Assembly: GCA_028281285.1 (NCBI GenBank)
Contig: JANQKF010000035.1
Span: forward strand, 1-50,977
DNA: 50,977 nucleotides
Direction: 5' to 3'
Source: Cyclobacteriaceae bacterium
Lineage (GTDB): Bacteria > Bacteroidota > Bacteroidia > Cytophagales > Cyclobacteriaceae
This document shows positions 8,125 through 16,777 of this stretch, piece after piece. The stretch's first letter is position 1; every line of letters starts with the position of its first letter. A program made the position numbers and the translations under genes. The notes below the pieces were generated by a model that was given only the letters and a program-made list of their open reading frames with translations, had not been told where the DNA came from and did no database searches.

Positions 8125-9045
8125 CTACTGAGTCTGCAACGATATCATCACCGGTCGGTGATCTGAAACACGGTTTGGATAGGTGTCAACACAATCACCT
8201 GGTCTCAGCACCTGTGTATTTACCTCGCTTTCAAATAGCTCGTTGGTGATCAAAATATGGTCTATCATACTTGGCCAGGATGGAAATGACCAGTTATCAT
8301 CAGCCCCCTGTGCTATTGGCATTGTTGAAAATTTGTAGTTGTCTGAATCGTTAATAAAGTTTTGAAATACGTTGTCACGGGAGTCAACTATTTCATCGTT
8401 AAAGTCTCCCAATAAAATGACCTCCTTGTCAGCCAGATTCTCATCGATATACTGTTTGATTAATTCGGACGCGCTTCTTCTTCGATCTTCCGAACCATCA
8501 CAACATTTGAGATGAACATTAATCAAATCCACCTCAACTCCGCTGGTATGCCTGATTTTCATATGAAGAGGCCTTCTAACAGATGTAAAGGCATTGTTGA
8601 ATTCAGGAGTATCCTCTATAAAAAGGTTTGATGGGCCTGACAGCACTGTGATTTCGGTAGTCTTATACAAATATCCTAGCCGCAAGGAGCTTCCAGGCAC
8701 ATTAATCACCTGGCCTTCCCAATCATCCAATTCCGCAACTAGTCGGCCGAATTCTCCTGCATCATTAATCTCCTGGACTGCGATCACATCAGGATTAAAT
8801 TCCTCAATAATCACTCTTACATCATCGACCGTACCCTCAGCAGCAACGGGGAAATTTTTGATGTTCCAGGTCACCACCTCAAGCAAGGCGTCCGAAACGC
8901 TAACCAGGCAATCCTGATAAACCAGAGTGGGTTGAGTCCCCGGACCTGTACCCGGGCCCGGATTTGGTGTGTCATCACCTCCGCAAGCCGCAATAAACAA
9001 TAGGGATAAAAACCACAGATGTTTGACCTTCTTCATCATTTTCAT
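8125..9045 (-). CDS. endonuclease/exonuclease/phosphatase-fold lipoprotein
   Basis: A 306-residue protein with a lipoprotein signal peptide: basic start, hydrophobic core and FIAAC with the acylated Cys at residue 21. A Gly/Pro/Thr-rich tether follows. The mature part has the DNase I-like (EEP) motifs in order: VVTWNIKNF near 57-65, the metal-binding Glu in AVQEIND near 92, LGDFNDE near 210 and the catalytic His in VSDHRPV near the C-terminus. It is therefore probably a metal-dependent phosphodiesterase anchored in the envelope. Substrate may be extracellular nucleic acid or another phosphodiester; sequence alone does not say. It follows the NRAMP gene by 52 bases on the same strand and may be co-transcribed. 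Confidence 0.88.
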   Translation of the reverse strand: MKMMKKVKHLWFLSLLFIAACGGDDTPNPGPGTGPGTQPTLVYQDCLVSVSDALLEVVTWNIKNFPVAAEGTVDDVRVIIEEFNPDVIAVQEINDAGEFGRLVAELDDWEGQVINVPGSSLRLGYLYKTTEITVLSGPSNLFIEDTPEFNNAFTSVRRPLHMKIRHTSGVEVDLINVHLKCCDGSEDRRRSASELIKQYIDENLADKEVILLGDFNDEIVDSRDNVFQNFINDSDNYKFSTMPIAQGADDNWSFPSWPSMIDHILITNELFESEVNTQVLRPGDCVDTYPNRVSDHRPVMISLQTQ

Positions 9046-9097
9046 TTGTCACAAAACTACTAAAGGATGTTCATCCCCCTATCTACTTCAAGATTAT

Positions 9098-10387
9098 TTA
9101 TTCTTGAATTTTCCTTTCATCCCAAACCTTCTTGATGGCAAATAAGGTTACCAATCCAGCGACTAACGCAATTGCATAGGAAACCCAACCCTCCAGGATA
9201 AAAGGCTCTCCTGCAACAGAAAACCCTGCTTTGAAGAGGTTGATCAGCCCTAATACAAGTGCCACAAATACCGTGACTCCCATAGCAAGATTAATCAAAG
9301 ACGAATTGGTATGAGCGCCCACAAACGGTTTATTGTTAGATACAATCCATAAGAACACGGCCAGAACAGGTAAAATAAATCCATTTGCCGCCTGGGCGAG
9401 AATAATTACGGGTATGGGACGAATTCCGGTCACTCCAAAGATCAAACCCGTCAACAAAATGAACCCCCAGGCCATTCGATACTTTCTACCCTTATCGTCC
9501 CAGGCCGGGTCCTGATTCGAGACTGACCTTAGCGTAATTGCAGCGGCCAGAGGAGCTGTAATACTGGAAGTAAAACCAGCTGCAAAGAGGCCAATGGCAA
9601 AAACAACCGCCATCCATGCCCCATTCGAAGCCTCAAGGGCATTGGCCAGATTAGCAAAGTTGAATTCGCCTTCAACTGACGTACCTGCCAACACGATTCC
9701 CATCGAGATGATCCCACCAAGTATAACTGCGAACGACAACCCGAATCTCATCGATTTAACCTCTTGTCCCTTGGCCAAACCAGAACCCATGAAGACATTG
9801 TAAGGAACGATGGTCGTACCTACGAGCCCGAGTGTAATAAGAATTGAGCCCTCGGGAAAGGATGGGACAAATACTCCTGTGGCGAGTTCCCCCATATCAA
9901 TGGGTCGACTGAATCCCGCAAGTAAGAAGGCAAACCCCATGATCGCCACCACCACACCCATGATGTTAGCTACAGTCTTGATCTTTCCCAACCAAAGCAC
10001 AATGGTACACGCCAAGACAATTATCACAGTGAAAACGGACTTACTTACTCCGCTGACCATCAAGGCCACTCCGGAAATCGCTCCCAATATATTTCCAGCC
10101 TCATAGGCTGCCGAACCTAAGAAAATTGAAATGGCTAAAAACCATGCTACTCCTTTCCAACTGAAGCGCTTCAACACCAATTGCCCGAGGTTCTTTCCGG
10201 AAGCAATAGATACACGTGCTGCAGACTCTTGTAAAACCAGGCATGCAAAAGTGGAAAAGAGCAATGCCCATAACAGACTATATCCATAATTGGCACCTGC
10301 AGCTGAAGCGGTTGTGACAGTACCTGGACCAATAAAGGCAGCGGCTATCACCATCCAGAAAAGAACGCTTAAGAACTTTGACTTCAT
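9098..10387 (-). CDS. NRAMP-superfamily transporter with atypical metal site
   Basis: A 429-residue polytopic membrane protein with about eleven helices and the general NRAMP (SLC11) layout. In canonical manganese/iron NRAMPs, helix 1 carries DPGN and helix 6 carries a Met-Pro-His motif. Here the corresponding places read GPGT (residues 20-23) and VPYN (194-197), so the usual metal-ligand Asp and Met are absent. Substrate is therefore uncertain: a divalent metal with different selectivity, magnesium-like NRAMP relatives, or something else. A long conserved helix 3 segment AYEAGNILGA is intact. It is transcribed away from ddl. Confidence 0.82.
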   Translation of the reverse strand: MKSKFLSVLFWMVIAAAFIGPGTVTTASAAGANYGYSLLWALLFSTFACLVLQESAARVSIASGKNLGQLVLKRFSWKGVAWFLAISIFLGSAAYEAGNILGAISGVALMVSGVSKSVFTVIIVLACTIVLWLGKIKTVANIMGVVVAIMGFAFLLAGFSRPIDMGELATGVFVPSFPEGSILITLGLVGTTIVPYNVFMGSGLAKGQEVKSMRFGLSFAVILGGIISMGIVLAGTSVEGEFNFANLANALEASNGAWMAVVFAIGLFAAGFTSSITAPLAAAITLRSVSNQDPAWDDKGRKYRMAWGFILLTGLIFGVTGIRPIPVIILAQAANGFILPVLAVFLWIVSNNKPFVGAHTNSSLINLAMGVTVFVALVLGLINLFKAGFSVAGEPFILEGWVSYAIALVAGLVTLFAIKKVWDERKIQE

Positions 10388-10494
10388 TATTGGAAGATAG
10401 GAAAAGAAAATTATTTGAAAGTACTGTCAAAATCCGGTGTCTTTTATGAATTTTCATATTCCTTAACGTTATTCAATTAACAATTCAGATTCTC

Positions 10495-11562
10495 ATGTCT
10501 AAACTAACTGTAGCAATCATATTTGGTGGTAAATCCACAGAGCATCAGATCTCTATTCTTTCAACCAAGAGCATTCTTAAGAATATCGATCGGACAAAAT
10601 ATGACCTCTCACTAATTAAGATTGATATCGATGGGAACTGGTTTTTGATGCCAGGGTTGGATGCTGATGATCAACCTGATCAGGGCATAGCATTGATACC
10701 GGGTGAAAAAGGCGCAAAGCTTTTGAATACCGAATCGGGAGCGATTGTTGCTCAAATCGATATTGCTTTTCCTGTTTTACACGGAGTATTCGGTGAAGAT
10801 GGAACCATCCAGGGGCATTTTAAGATGGCAAATGTTGCCTATGTCGGATGTGGCGTTTTTGCATCCGCTGCCTGCATGGACAAAGACTACACAAAACGTA
10901 TTCTTAGAGATTCTGATATTGCCATTGCCCCTTATGTTACGGTTACTCGTAATAACATGATGACTTTCGAAGAAGCCGATCATAAACTCGGTGCTCCCCT
11001 ATTTATCAAACCCGCAAGCCTGGGGTCATCGGTTGGTGTTCAAAAGGTGGGCACAAAAGAGGAGTTCGATAGTGCGCTCAATGAAGCGCTTGATTATGAT
11101 ACAAAGGTGATTATTGAACCCAATATTGAAGGCCGGGAAATTGAATGTGCTGTGCTTGGCAACGAAAACCCTAAAGGCTCAATTCCCGGAGAAATTGTCA
11201 CTACCACTGAATTCTACACGTTCGACTCGAAGTATGTCGATAAAGATGCCTCTTCCATCCAAATTCCGGTTCAACTACCCGATGAACAGATTACATTGAT
11301 TAGGGAAACTGCTGTCAGGGCTTATTCGGCCTTGGGCTGTGAAGGATTGGCAAGAGTAGATTTCTTTTTGACTAAAGATGGTACTGCCATGATCAATGAA
11401 ATCAATACACTTCCAGGCTTTACAGATGTCAGCATGTATCCAAAAATGTGGGAAGCCACGGGAATCCCTTATTCTGAGTTAATCGATATGCTTATTGAAC
11501 TGGGTTTGGAAAGACATGAGCGTGAGACGAATCTCAAAATTGTGGATACCAAGGTAGAATAA
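10495..11562 (+). CDS. ddl: D-alanine--D-alanine ligase
   Basis: ATP-grasp ligase that makes the D-Ala-D-Ala dipeptide for peptidoglycan, in the cytoplasm. The 355-residue protein shows the N-terminal FGGKSTEHQISILS, then HGVFGEDGTIQG, the ATP-grasp loop KPASLGSSVGV, EFYTFDSKYVD of the omega loop, and the C-terminal metal-binding EINTLPGFTD...SMYPKMW. Length and motif order are those of Ddl rather than of depsipeptide ligases of the VanA type, although specificity was not modelled. It begins a plus-strand run; the next gene starts 13 bases after its stop. Confidence 0.96.
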   Translation: MSKLTVAIIFGGKSTEHQISILSTKSILKNIDRTKYDLSLIKIDIDGNWFLMPGLDADDQPDQGIALIPGEKGAKLLNTESGAIVAQIDIAFPVLHGVFGEDGTIQGHFKMANVAYVGCGVFASAACMDKDYTKRILRDSDIAIAPYVTVTRNNMMTFEEADHKLGAPLFIKPASLGSSVGVQKVGTKEEFDSALNEALDYDTKVIIEPNIEGREIECAVLGNENPKGSIPGEIVTTTEFYTFDSKYVDKDASSIQIPVQLPDEQITLIRETAVRAYSALGCEGLARVDFFLTKDGTAMINEINTLPGFTDVSMYPKMWEATGIPYSELIDMLIELGLERHERETNLKIVDTKVE

Positions 11563-11575
11563 ACCTTAGCAGCTT

Positions 11576-11974
11576 ATGAAAAGTGTTCTCTATGCATTGG
11601 TTGGGATGACTTTTGCATTAAACTCTATTCCAGAAAAGACAGTAATCGAACGTAATTATTGTACCGAAATCGGTGTATTTAATTTGACCTTCGATGATAA
11701 TGAAGTAGCGGGAAGTTATTCGCTGACACCCAAAGGGACGCTCGGAGCAGTGTGGGGCAAATTAGACGGTCGCAAAATGACTGGTCGGTGGATTGACCCG
11801 GACGGAGAAGGTGACATTATAATTTCTTTCAATGAAGATTGGAGCTTTTTCACTACCGATTACAGAGGTGATGACGAGCCGGAAAAATGGTATCGTGACT
11901 CATGGCATGGTGCCCTGAAACCTCAAGGCAAGGAGTCTTTTGAATCAAATAGCATCAACTTTAATTGCAACTAA
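11576..11974 (+). CDS. small secreted protein of unknown function
   Basis: A 132-residue protein with a likely signal peptide (MKSVLYALVGMTFALNS). The mature part is rich in Gly, Trp and acidic residues with alternating patterns such as GAVWGKLDGRKMTGRW and GDIIISFNEDWSFFT, suggesting a small beta-sheet domain. I recognise no enzymatic motif. It starts 13 bases after ddl and is probably in the same transcript; whether it has a cell-wall role is not shown. Confidence 0.72.
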   Translation: MKSVLYALVGMTFALNSIPEKTVIERNYCTEIGVFNLTFDDNEVAGSYSLTPKGTLGAVWGKLDGRKMTGRWIDPDGEGDIIISFNEDWSFFTTDYRGDDEPEKWYRDSWHGALKPQGKESFESNSINFNCN

Positions 11975-11978
11975 TACG

Positions 11979-12344
11979 GTGAGTAAGAACTTTGTCAAGT
12001 TGGGTTTTCTAATTGGGTTGTGGACAATCATTTCGGTCTTACTCAATACAGAAATCCCTTCACTTACCGTTTTACATATTGATTCCCAGCCATTAACGGA
12101 ATGGGTTACACCTTCATGTGAATCACATGAGGTCATCTTTCAGAGGGATCTCTTTGAGTCTGAGCTTCCTCCCATCAGCCACCCTCCAAAAACTCAGTTC
12201 AAGGTCTTAGAACTTCACCAAAGAAATTTCCGTTTGGGTTATCGAACACAATCGGAGCGATTCCTGACTATAAAACCTACTTTTCTTAGGACCCTAAGAG
12301 TGCAGATTCAAAGCAAAGAGGATTCTGCGATTTCCCTCTCATAG
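11979..12344 (+). CDS. hypothetical small membrane-anchored protein
   Basis: An open frame of about 122 codons if read from the GTG at 11979, five bases after the previous stop. The same frame extends upstream to a TTG at 11940, which overlaps the preceding gene; I prefer 11979. It has one N-terminal hydrophobic stretch (LGFLIGLWTIISVLL) and an otherwise featureless, basic C-terminal half. No family is recognised. The absence of an ATG start and of clear motifs makes it uncertain that it is a gene. Confidence 0.35.
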   Translation: MSKNFVKLGFLIGLWTIISVLLNTEIPSLTVLHIDSQPLTEWVTPSCESHEVIFQRDLFESELPPISHPPKTQFKVLELHQRNFRLGYRTQSERFLTIKPTFLRTLRVQIQSKEDSAISLS

Positions 12345-12378
12345 TTCCCCGGCCTGTACTGGCCCATTTTAAATCATT

Positions 12379-12394
12379 GCCGGTTTCCGGCTTA
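12379..12394 (+). terminator. short GC hairpin before the hydrolase gene
   Basis: GCCGG-TTT-CCGGC forms a 5-bp GC-rich stem followed by TTAACTT. It could end the ddl transcript, but the T-run is poor. Confidence 0.3.
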
Positions 12395-12410
12395 ACTTCA
12401 ATTCAATACT

Positions 12411-13436
12411 ATGAGAATATTAAAAAAAACACTCAAGATCTTGAGTATTCTACTATTATCAATAATTCTATTCATTCTAACCTATGCTCATGTTACTAGT
12501 CCGAGGTTGCCGGATGGTGCTGTTGAAACTATTAAGAAAACCCTGTCGGAACCGCTTCCGGAACTAGTCACCGGAGAAACCGGATATGCCAACTCAAACG
12601 GAGTAAAGATATGGTATGAATCAATAATGCCTGAGGACTCAATAAAGGGCACGATTCTTCTAATCATGGGTATAACAAGCGATGCACTCTTCTGGCCAAA
12701 AAAATTCCTCGAAGGACTGTCTGCTTCGGGCTATCAGGTGATTCGTTTTGATAATCGCGATACCGGAATGTCCGATTGGTTGAAAGAGCCTTATTCAATC
12801 CGTGATCTGGCAAATGATGGAATTGCCGTCCTGAATAGTCTTCAGATCCAAAAGGCGCACCTTCTGGGTGTATCGATGGGAGGAATGATCGCCCAGCAAA
12901 TTGCTATTGACTACCCGGAAAGAGCACAATCCCTTATTTCAGCGATGTCCTCAGTCCATATAATGGATCCGGAACTTCCTGGAATACCAAAGTCGCTTGT
13001 TTTGGATTTTATGAGGCTTGCCATTAAATATGGGCTGATCGGTTCTGAAAAAAAATATGCCAAGCTACAAGTAGCCAGTCGTAGAGTATTGATGGGTGAC
13101 AAAGGATATCCACTGGATATACAGGAAATCACTCAGCAAGTCATGTATAATATGAGGAGAAGAAACGGATTCAATAAAATGGCAACTTCCAGACAACAGA
13201 ATGCCATTATGAACGGAGGCTCAAGGTTTGAACAATTATCAAAATTGCAGATGCCCGCCTTGGTAATTCACGGAAAGTCCGATCCCATCATTCCTTTCCA
13301 GCATGGCAAGAAAACGGCCCGGGTAATACCTGGTGCTGACTCACTCTGGATTGATGGCATGGGGCATGACCTTCCCAACGTCTTCACGAAGCAAATTGTC
13401 AACAAAATTATTCAACATTTAACCAGAGAGCGATAG
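12411..13436 (+). CDS. membrane-anchored alpha/beta hydrolase
   Basis: A 341-residue protein with an N-terminal hydrophobic helix (residues 8-27), either an uncleaved anchor or a signal peptide. The alpha/beta-hydrolase fold follows: oxyanion region LLIMGITSD, strand FDNRDTGMSD, nucleophile Ser155 in GVSMGGM, acid in HGKSDPIIP and His in GMGHDLP. This pattern is typical of esterases or lipases of the AB_hydrolase_1 family. Substrate is unknown. A strong terminator follows immediately, so the gene is probably the last of its unit. Confidence 0.88.
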   Translation: MRILKKTLKILSILLLSIILFILTYAHVTSPRLPDGAVETIKKTLSEPLPELVTGETGYANSNGVKIWYESIMPEDSIKGTILLIMGITSDALFWPKKFLEGLSASGYQVIRFDNRDTGMSDWLKEPYSIRDLANDGIAVLNSLQIQKAHLLGVSMGGMIAQQIAIDYPERAQSLISAMSSVHIMDPELPGIPKSLVLDFMRLAIKYGLIGSEKKYAKLQVASRRVLMGDKGYPLDIQEITQQVMYNMRRRNGFNKMATSRQQNAIMNGGSRFEQLSKLQMPALVIHGKSDPIIPFQHGKKTARVIPGADSLWIDGMGHDLPNVFTKQIVNKIIQHLTRER

Positions 13437-13439
13437 ACA

Positions 13440-13472
13440 AAAAACTGGTCATCTAAAAGATGACCAGTTTTT
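13440..13472. terminator. strong bidirectional-type terminator
   Basis: A perfect 15-bp inverted repeat, with AAACTGGTCATCT on one arm and its complement on the other, encloses a three-base AAA loop and is flanked by A- and T-runs. It begins four bases after the hydrolase stop codon. Confidence 0.9.
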
Positions 13473-13608
13473 CATTTCATCAATAGGGGTTTCTTTTGAG
13501 TGAATAGTCTAATGAGTAATTCTATTACATTTCACAGTTTCTTAACACTGTGATTTTTTGATTTTTCTGTTGAATCAAGGAAATTAGTAAAGTGTACATG
13601 AATTTAAC

Positions 13609-13938
13609 ATGGCAACAGTTAGCACCAAACCACGAGTAATCAAGGACTACGACAGGCTCGACCCTTCCGTTCAAGAGCAAATTAAGCTCGAGTATCCGTA
13701 CGGATTTGAAGATCATTTAATTTCATTTAACAATAAGGAAGGCCAACGAGTATCAGCACTTCCCTTTGAAACGGACGACCGCTATTACCTGGTGAGAATG
13801 ACGATTGCTGAAGCCCAACAGATCGTGGAAGAGGACGAAGACTTTGATGATGATGGCAATCTTAAAGATGACATAAAAGACGAACTCGAAGAAAAGCACG
13901 TAGGGCTTGACGAGGCAGAAGATATCGCTGACGAATAG
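13609..13938 (+). CDS. small conserved acidic protein, function unknown
   Basis: A 109-residue cytoplasmic-looking protein. The N-terminal two thirds has the pattern YDRLDPSVQEQIKLEYPYGFEDH and NKEGQRVSALPFETDDRYYLVRM, which I recall as typical of an uncharacterised family common in Bacteroidota. The last ~35 residues are very acidic (EEDEDFDDDGN and further Asp/Glu). No catalytic motif or membrane segment. It stands alone between a terminator and an epimerase gene. A second weak hairpin (CACAGT/ACTGTG, 13533-13552, followed by a T-run) lies upstream. Confidence 0.82.
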   Translation: MATVSTKPRVIKDYDRLDPSVQEQIKLEYPYGFEDHLISFNNKEGQRVSALPFETDDRYYLVRMTIAEAQQIVEEDEDFDDDGNLKDDIKDELEEKHVGLDEAEDIADE

Positions 13939-13988
13939 TATATTTATTCGATTTCATAACTTAAGTACTGACCCATCGTCTTCCCGAT

Positions 13989-14981
13989 ATGAAAATTGGC
14001 ATTATCGGAGGAACGGGTATGCTGGGACATCACCTTGCGATTGCTGCTCAATTGCGCAATTATGAGGTGGTCATTATCCACAGGGCCTCCTCCAATCTTG
14101 ATCGAATTGCTGACCTCAGATATGAAGGACGTGTTGCCGATTTAAATGATCGAGGCGCTTTAATTCGAGCCTCTAAGGGCTTGGATATACTTGTCAATGC
14201 AGGAGCATATTATCCGACTCTGCCACTTCCTTTGGCTCAGGAAATCAAAACCGCTAGAAATCAAATGATTCATTTTCTCGATGCAATAAGGGAAGCTGAA
14301 ATCCCACGGGCCTTGTATGTTGGCGGTGCAATTGCCATTCCTAAAAACAAAACGGGTTTGGGGCATGAAGAACTTTTCTATGATGAGATATCGCCATATG
14401 CAGCCCCATATGCTCATGTGAAATGGCTTTTAGATAAAATGGCCAGAGATGCAGCGATTGAAGGGCTGCCGATAACGATTGGCATCCCATCAATGACCTT
14501 CGGTGAATATGATTATGGCCCGACAACGGGAAGGTTAATTGTCGACCTGGCCAATCAGACACTTCCAGCCTACCTCAAGGGGGATCGCAATGTGGTATAC
14601 GCAGGTGATGCAGGAAGAGGCCTTTTGGCCGCTGCGGAGAGAGGCAGACCAGGAGAACGCTACCTGATCACAGGACATAATACAGACACAACCAACCTTG
14701 TGAATCTCATATCCGAAGTAGCCAAAGTCCCAGAGCTTAAGCGAGTCCTTCCACTTCGTATTGCCAAAATCATCTCCAGGTTCCAGGAAACACGCTATCA
14801 AATGGTAAGAGGCAAGCCTCCAACCCTGTCTTCTACAGCCATTGCTGTTTTAGCGAATGGTCAGCATTTGAGTGGAGAAAAAGCGAAGAGAGAATTGGGT
14901 TACGTTCCCGAAGTCGAAATGAAGGATGCAATTCAGCGGGCTTATCGCTGGTTCACACGGAATGATTACATCAATTCATAA
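13989..14981 (+). CDS. NAD(P)-dependent epimerase/dehydratase (extended SDR)
   Basis: A 330-residue Rossmann-fold protein. The nucleotide-binding motif GGTGMLG is at residues 7-13 and the SDR catalytic pair Tyr141 and Lys145 appears as YAHVK. Other SDR landmarks are LDILVNAGA and the substrate-side segment GIPSMTFGEYDYGP. It resembles the dihydroflavonol-reductase / hopanoid-associated sugar epimerase branch of the extended SDRs. Substrate is not identifiable from sequence. It follows the small acidic protein by 50 bases. Confidence 0.88.
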   Translation: MKIGIIGGTGMLGHHLAIAAQLRNYEVVIIHRASSNLDRIADLRYEGRVADLNDRGALIRASKGLDILVNAGAYYPTLPLPLAQEIKTARNQMIHFLDAIREAEIPRALYVGGAIAIPKNKTGLGHEELFYDEISPYAAPYAHVKWLLDKMARDAAIEGLPITIGIPSMTFGEYDYGPTTGRLIVDLANQTLPAYLKGDRNVVYAGDAGRGLLAAAERGRPGERYLITGHNTDTTNLVNLISEVAKVPELKRVLPLRIAKIISRFQETRYQMVRGKPPTLSSTAIAVLANGQHLSGEKAKRELGYVPEVEMKDAIQRAYRWFTRNDYINS

Positions 14982-15063
14982 ATGCTAATGAAAGGTTAAA
15001 AAGGTTAAGCGATTAAGAGAATTGCCGTTTTTCAAGTAGCTTCTTCCTCGTTAGTTTGAACTT

Positions 15064-15504
15064 ATGAAAGCCCTTTGCACAGCATTACTCATTTTTCTTT
15101 CCATTCAGTCTCACGCACAAAAATTTAATCGGGAGCAACAAGCAGTACGAGAAGAAGTTACCAAAACCTACCTTGAGCCACTCTATAATGGGGGTTCTGT
15201 AGATGTGTTGCAGTCCAGACTTCACGATGAATTTGAAATGTTCGTCTATTACAATGGACAATTCAGTAAGCGATCAAAGGAGCAATGGCTGGATAGATTG
15301 CGACAGGTAAGAAGTCGACCAAAATCCCCTGGGCCAAAACCGAAAAACACCTGGGAATTCAAAATGATTGATATCACGGGAATCACTGCTGTGGCCAAAG
15401 TTGAAATTAAGCGAGGTGGAAAACTGAATTTTACCGACTACCTGACTCTATATAAAATGAATGATGGTTGGAAACTGCTCAGCAAATTCTTCACATCTCA
15501 TTGA
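15064..15504 (+). CDS. secreted NTF2-like protein
   Basis: A 146-residue protein with a clear cleavable signal peptide ending in SHAQ. The mature domain fits the NTF2/SnoaL-like fold of the putative lumazine-binding group: an initial helix (REEVTKTYLEPLYNG), LHDEFEMFVYYNG, and three C-terminal strands with VAKVEIKRGG and DYLTLYKMNDGWKLLSKFF. Such domains bind small ligands or serve as enzymes; no specific activity is evident. Confidence 0.8.
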   Translation: MKALCTALLIFLSIQSHAQKFNREQQAVREEVTKTYLEPLYNGGSVDVLQSRLHDEFEMFVYYNGQFSKRSKEQWLDRLRQVRSRPKSPGPKPKNTWEFKMIDITGITAVAKVEIKRGGKLNFTDYLTLYKMNDGWKLLSKFFTSH

Positions 15505-15621
15505 TACATCTAAGCTTAGTCTATCCTGATTATCTATCCATCTACTTTTACTACCTTTCGGTCAACTCAGAGTTAACCTGAATAATTTATACGCGTAAGT
15601 TGCGGTAGTAATTTTTTATCC

Positions 15622-16659
15622 ATGAAAACATCATTTTTTCGAATCTGTATCTTTCTAATACTTCCTTTATGTTTTGCCGCTTGCAGTGATGACGATAGTC
15701 CCAATCCCAATAATGGAGGGAATGAGGGTCCAGACCTGACCGGAAAAATAGTAATTCCTGAAGGAACTCGGGACACAGTACTCTTTGCCACAAGTGTTGA
15801 CAACATATCCATTCCGATAATAATCTCCATTCCAAGCGATCAGGATAACGCATTACCCGCTACTGTTGTAATGCACGGATCCGGAGGGAACTGGCAGGAT
15901 GAAGACACCAACAACGATAATATTGATGATGTGATCACCGAATGGGAACTATCAAGTCAGAACGAGCAATGGAAAGGAATCTTTGATAATGAAAACATCA
16001 TCTCTGCATTTCCAGGCAGCTATTATAGAAGAGGGACAGTTGAAAACGCAGGTGACTGGAAAAACCCTCCCCTTCAATTTCAAATTAGTGCCTCATTCGT
16101 AAGAAACTACGATGCATATACTACACTTGAAGTTCTTAGGAAACTGGTCAGGGACGATGGAACTCCTATTGTTGAATCTGACAATGTCGCCATTCTCGGC
16201 TTTTCTCATGGGGGGACAGCCGTCCAAAGTACCTTGTTCGATACTTCAGTGGTTCCGGCAAATTGGGAATGGTCGCAGTCATACAGCGGCACTGTTTATA
16301 CCAATGAAATGAGAGAACCAGCACCATTGCCGTCTGAAGGAGGCTTTGTTGCAGGAGTGATGTATTACCCAGGATCTTTTCACAATAGCTATTACGGTAA
16401 TCCGTGCAACGGCACCAGCATCTTTCAAACCTATGCCGACTTTATGATCCACCTGGCCTCGGAAGATGGTCTAACAGCCAATTCAAATTGTATGCTCGAG
16501 ACTGTAGAGAATAACGGGGGTGGGATCGCCACCGTCCATAATTACCAGGGAGCTAGCCATAGTTTCGATAGCAAAACTACCGGAATTGATAGTGAAGCCA
16601 GTACACTTGCCAGGACAAGAACCATTGCCTATCTAAAAAACAAATTGAATATCAACTAA
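15622..16659 (+). CDS. lipoprotein hydrolase of the dienelactone-hydrolase type
   Basis: A 345-residue lipoprotein: signal peptide with CFAAC (acylated Cys21), then an Asp/Asn/Gly-rich tether. The catalytic domain has VVMHGSGGN (oxyanion hole, near 82-90), nucleophile Ser195 in LGFSHGGTA and a C-terminal YQGASHSFD with the catalytic His. This order is typical of dienelactone hydrolase-like alpha/beta hydrolases. A secreted esterase on the outer membrane is likely; substrate unknown. Confidence 0.86.
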   Translation: MKTSFFRICIFLILPLCFAACSDDDSPNPNNGGNEGPDLTGKIVIPEGTRDTVLFATSVDNISIPIIISIPSDQDNALPATVVMHGSGGNWQDEDTNNDNIDDVITEWELSSQNEQWKGIFDNENIISAFPGSYYRRGTVENAGDWKNPPLQFQISASFVRNYDAYTTLEVLRKLVRDDGTPIVESDNVAILGFSHGGTAVQSTLFDTSVVPANWEWSQSYSGTVYTNEMREPAPLPSEGGFVAGVMYYPGSFHNSYYGNPCNGTSIFQTYADFMIHLASEDGLTANSNCMLETVENNGGGIATVHNYQGASHSFDSKTTGIDSEASTLARTRTIAYLKNKLNIN

Positions 16660-16695
16660 TTCATCACACTCATAATCAATTAGTTACAATATATT

Positions 16696-16770
16696 TACTA
16701 CAAATAAGGTAAAAACTGCAACCTATTTTCTTTTTCCTGGTCTCTATAATTACTACGTTTAAGGTAAAAA
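16696..16770 (+). promoter_or_regulatory. direct repeats upstream of PadR1 with TGCAACC element
   Basis: Two 20-base direct repeats occur at 16696-16715 and 16751-16770, of the form TACTAC-N3-TAAGGTAAAAA, identical outside the N3 and 55 bases apart (about five helical turns). Between them is TGCAACC (16717-16723), an element found again before other units in the array, followed 16 bases later by GTCTCTA. The second repeat ends seven bases before the PadR1 start. A PadR binding site is the natural guess. Confidence 0.55.
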
Positions 16771-16777
16771 TGGAATT

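Noticed and set aside
14160-14801. Several minus-strand frames opposite the epimerase gene
   Set aside because: Antisense shadows of a clear SDR gene with intact motifs.
16731-16770. Inverted repeat TTTTTCCT / AGGTAAAAA with a 23-base centre before PadR1, matching the geometry at PadR2 and PadR3
   Set aside because: Only about seven of nine positions match and the outer arms do not extend, so the direct repeat is the better-supported structure there.
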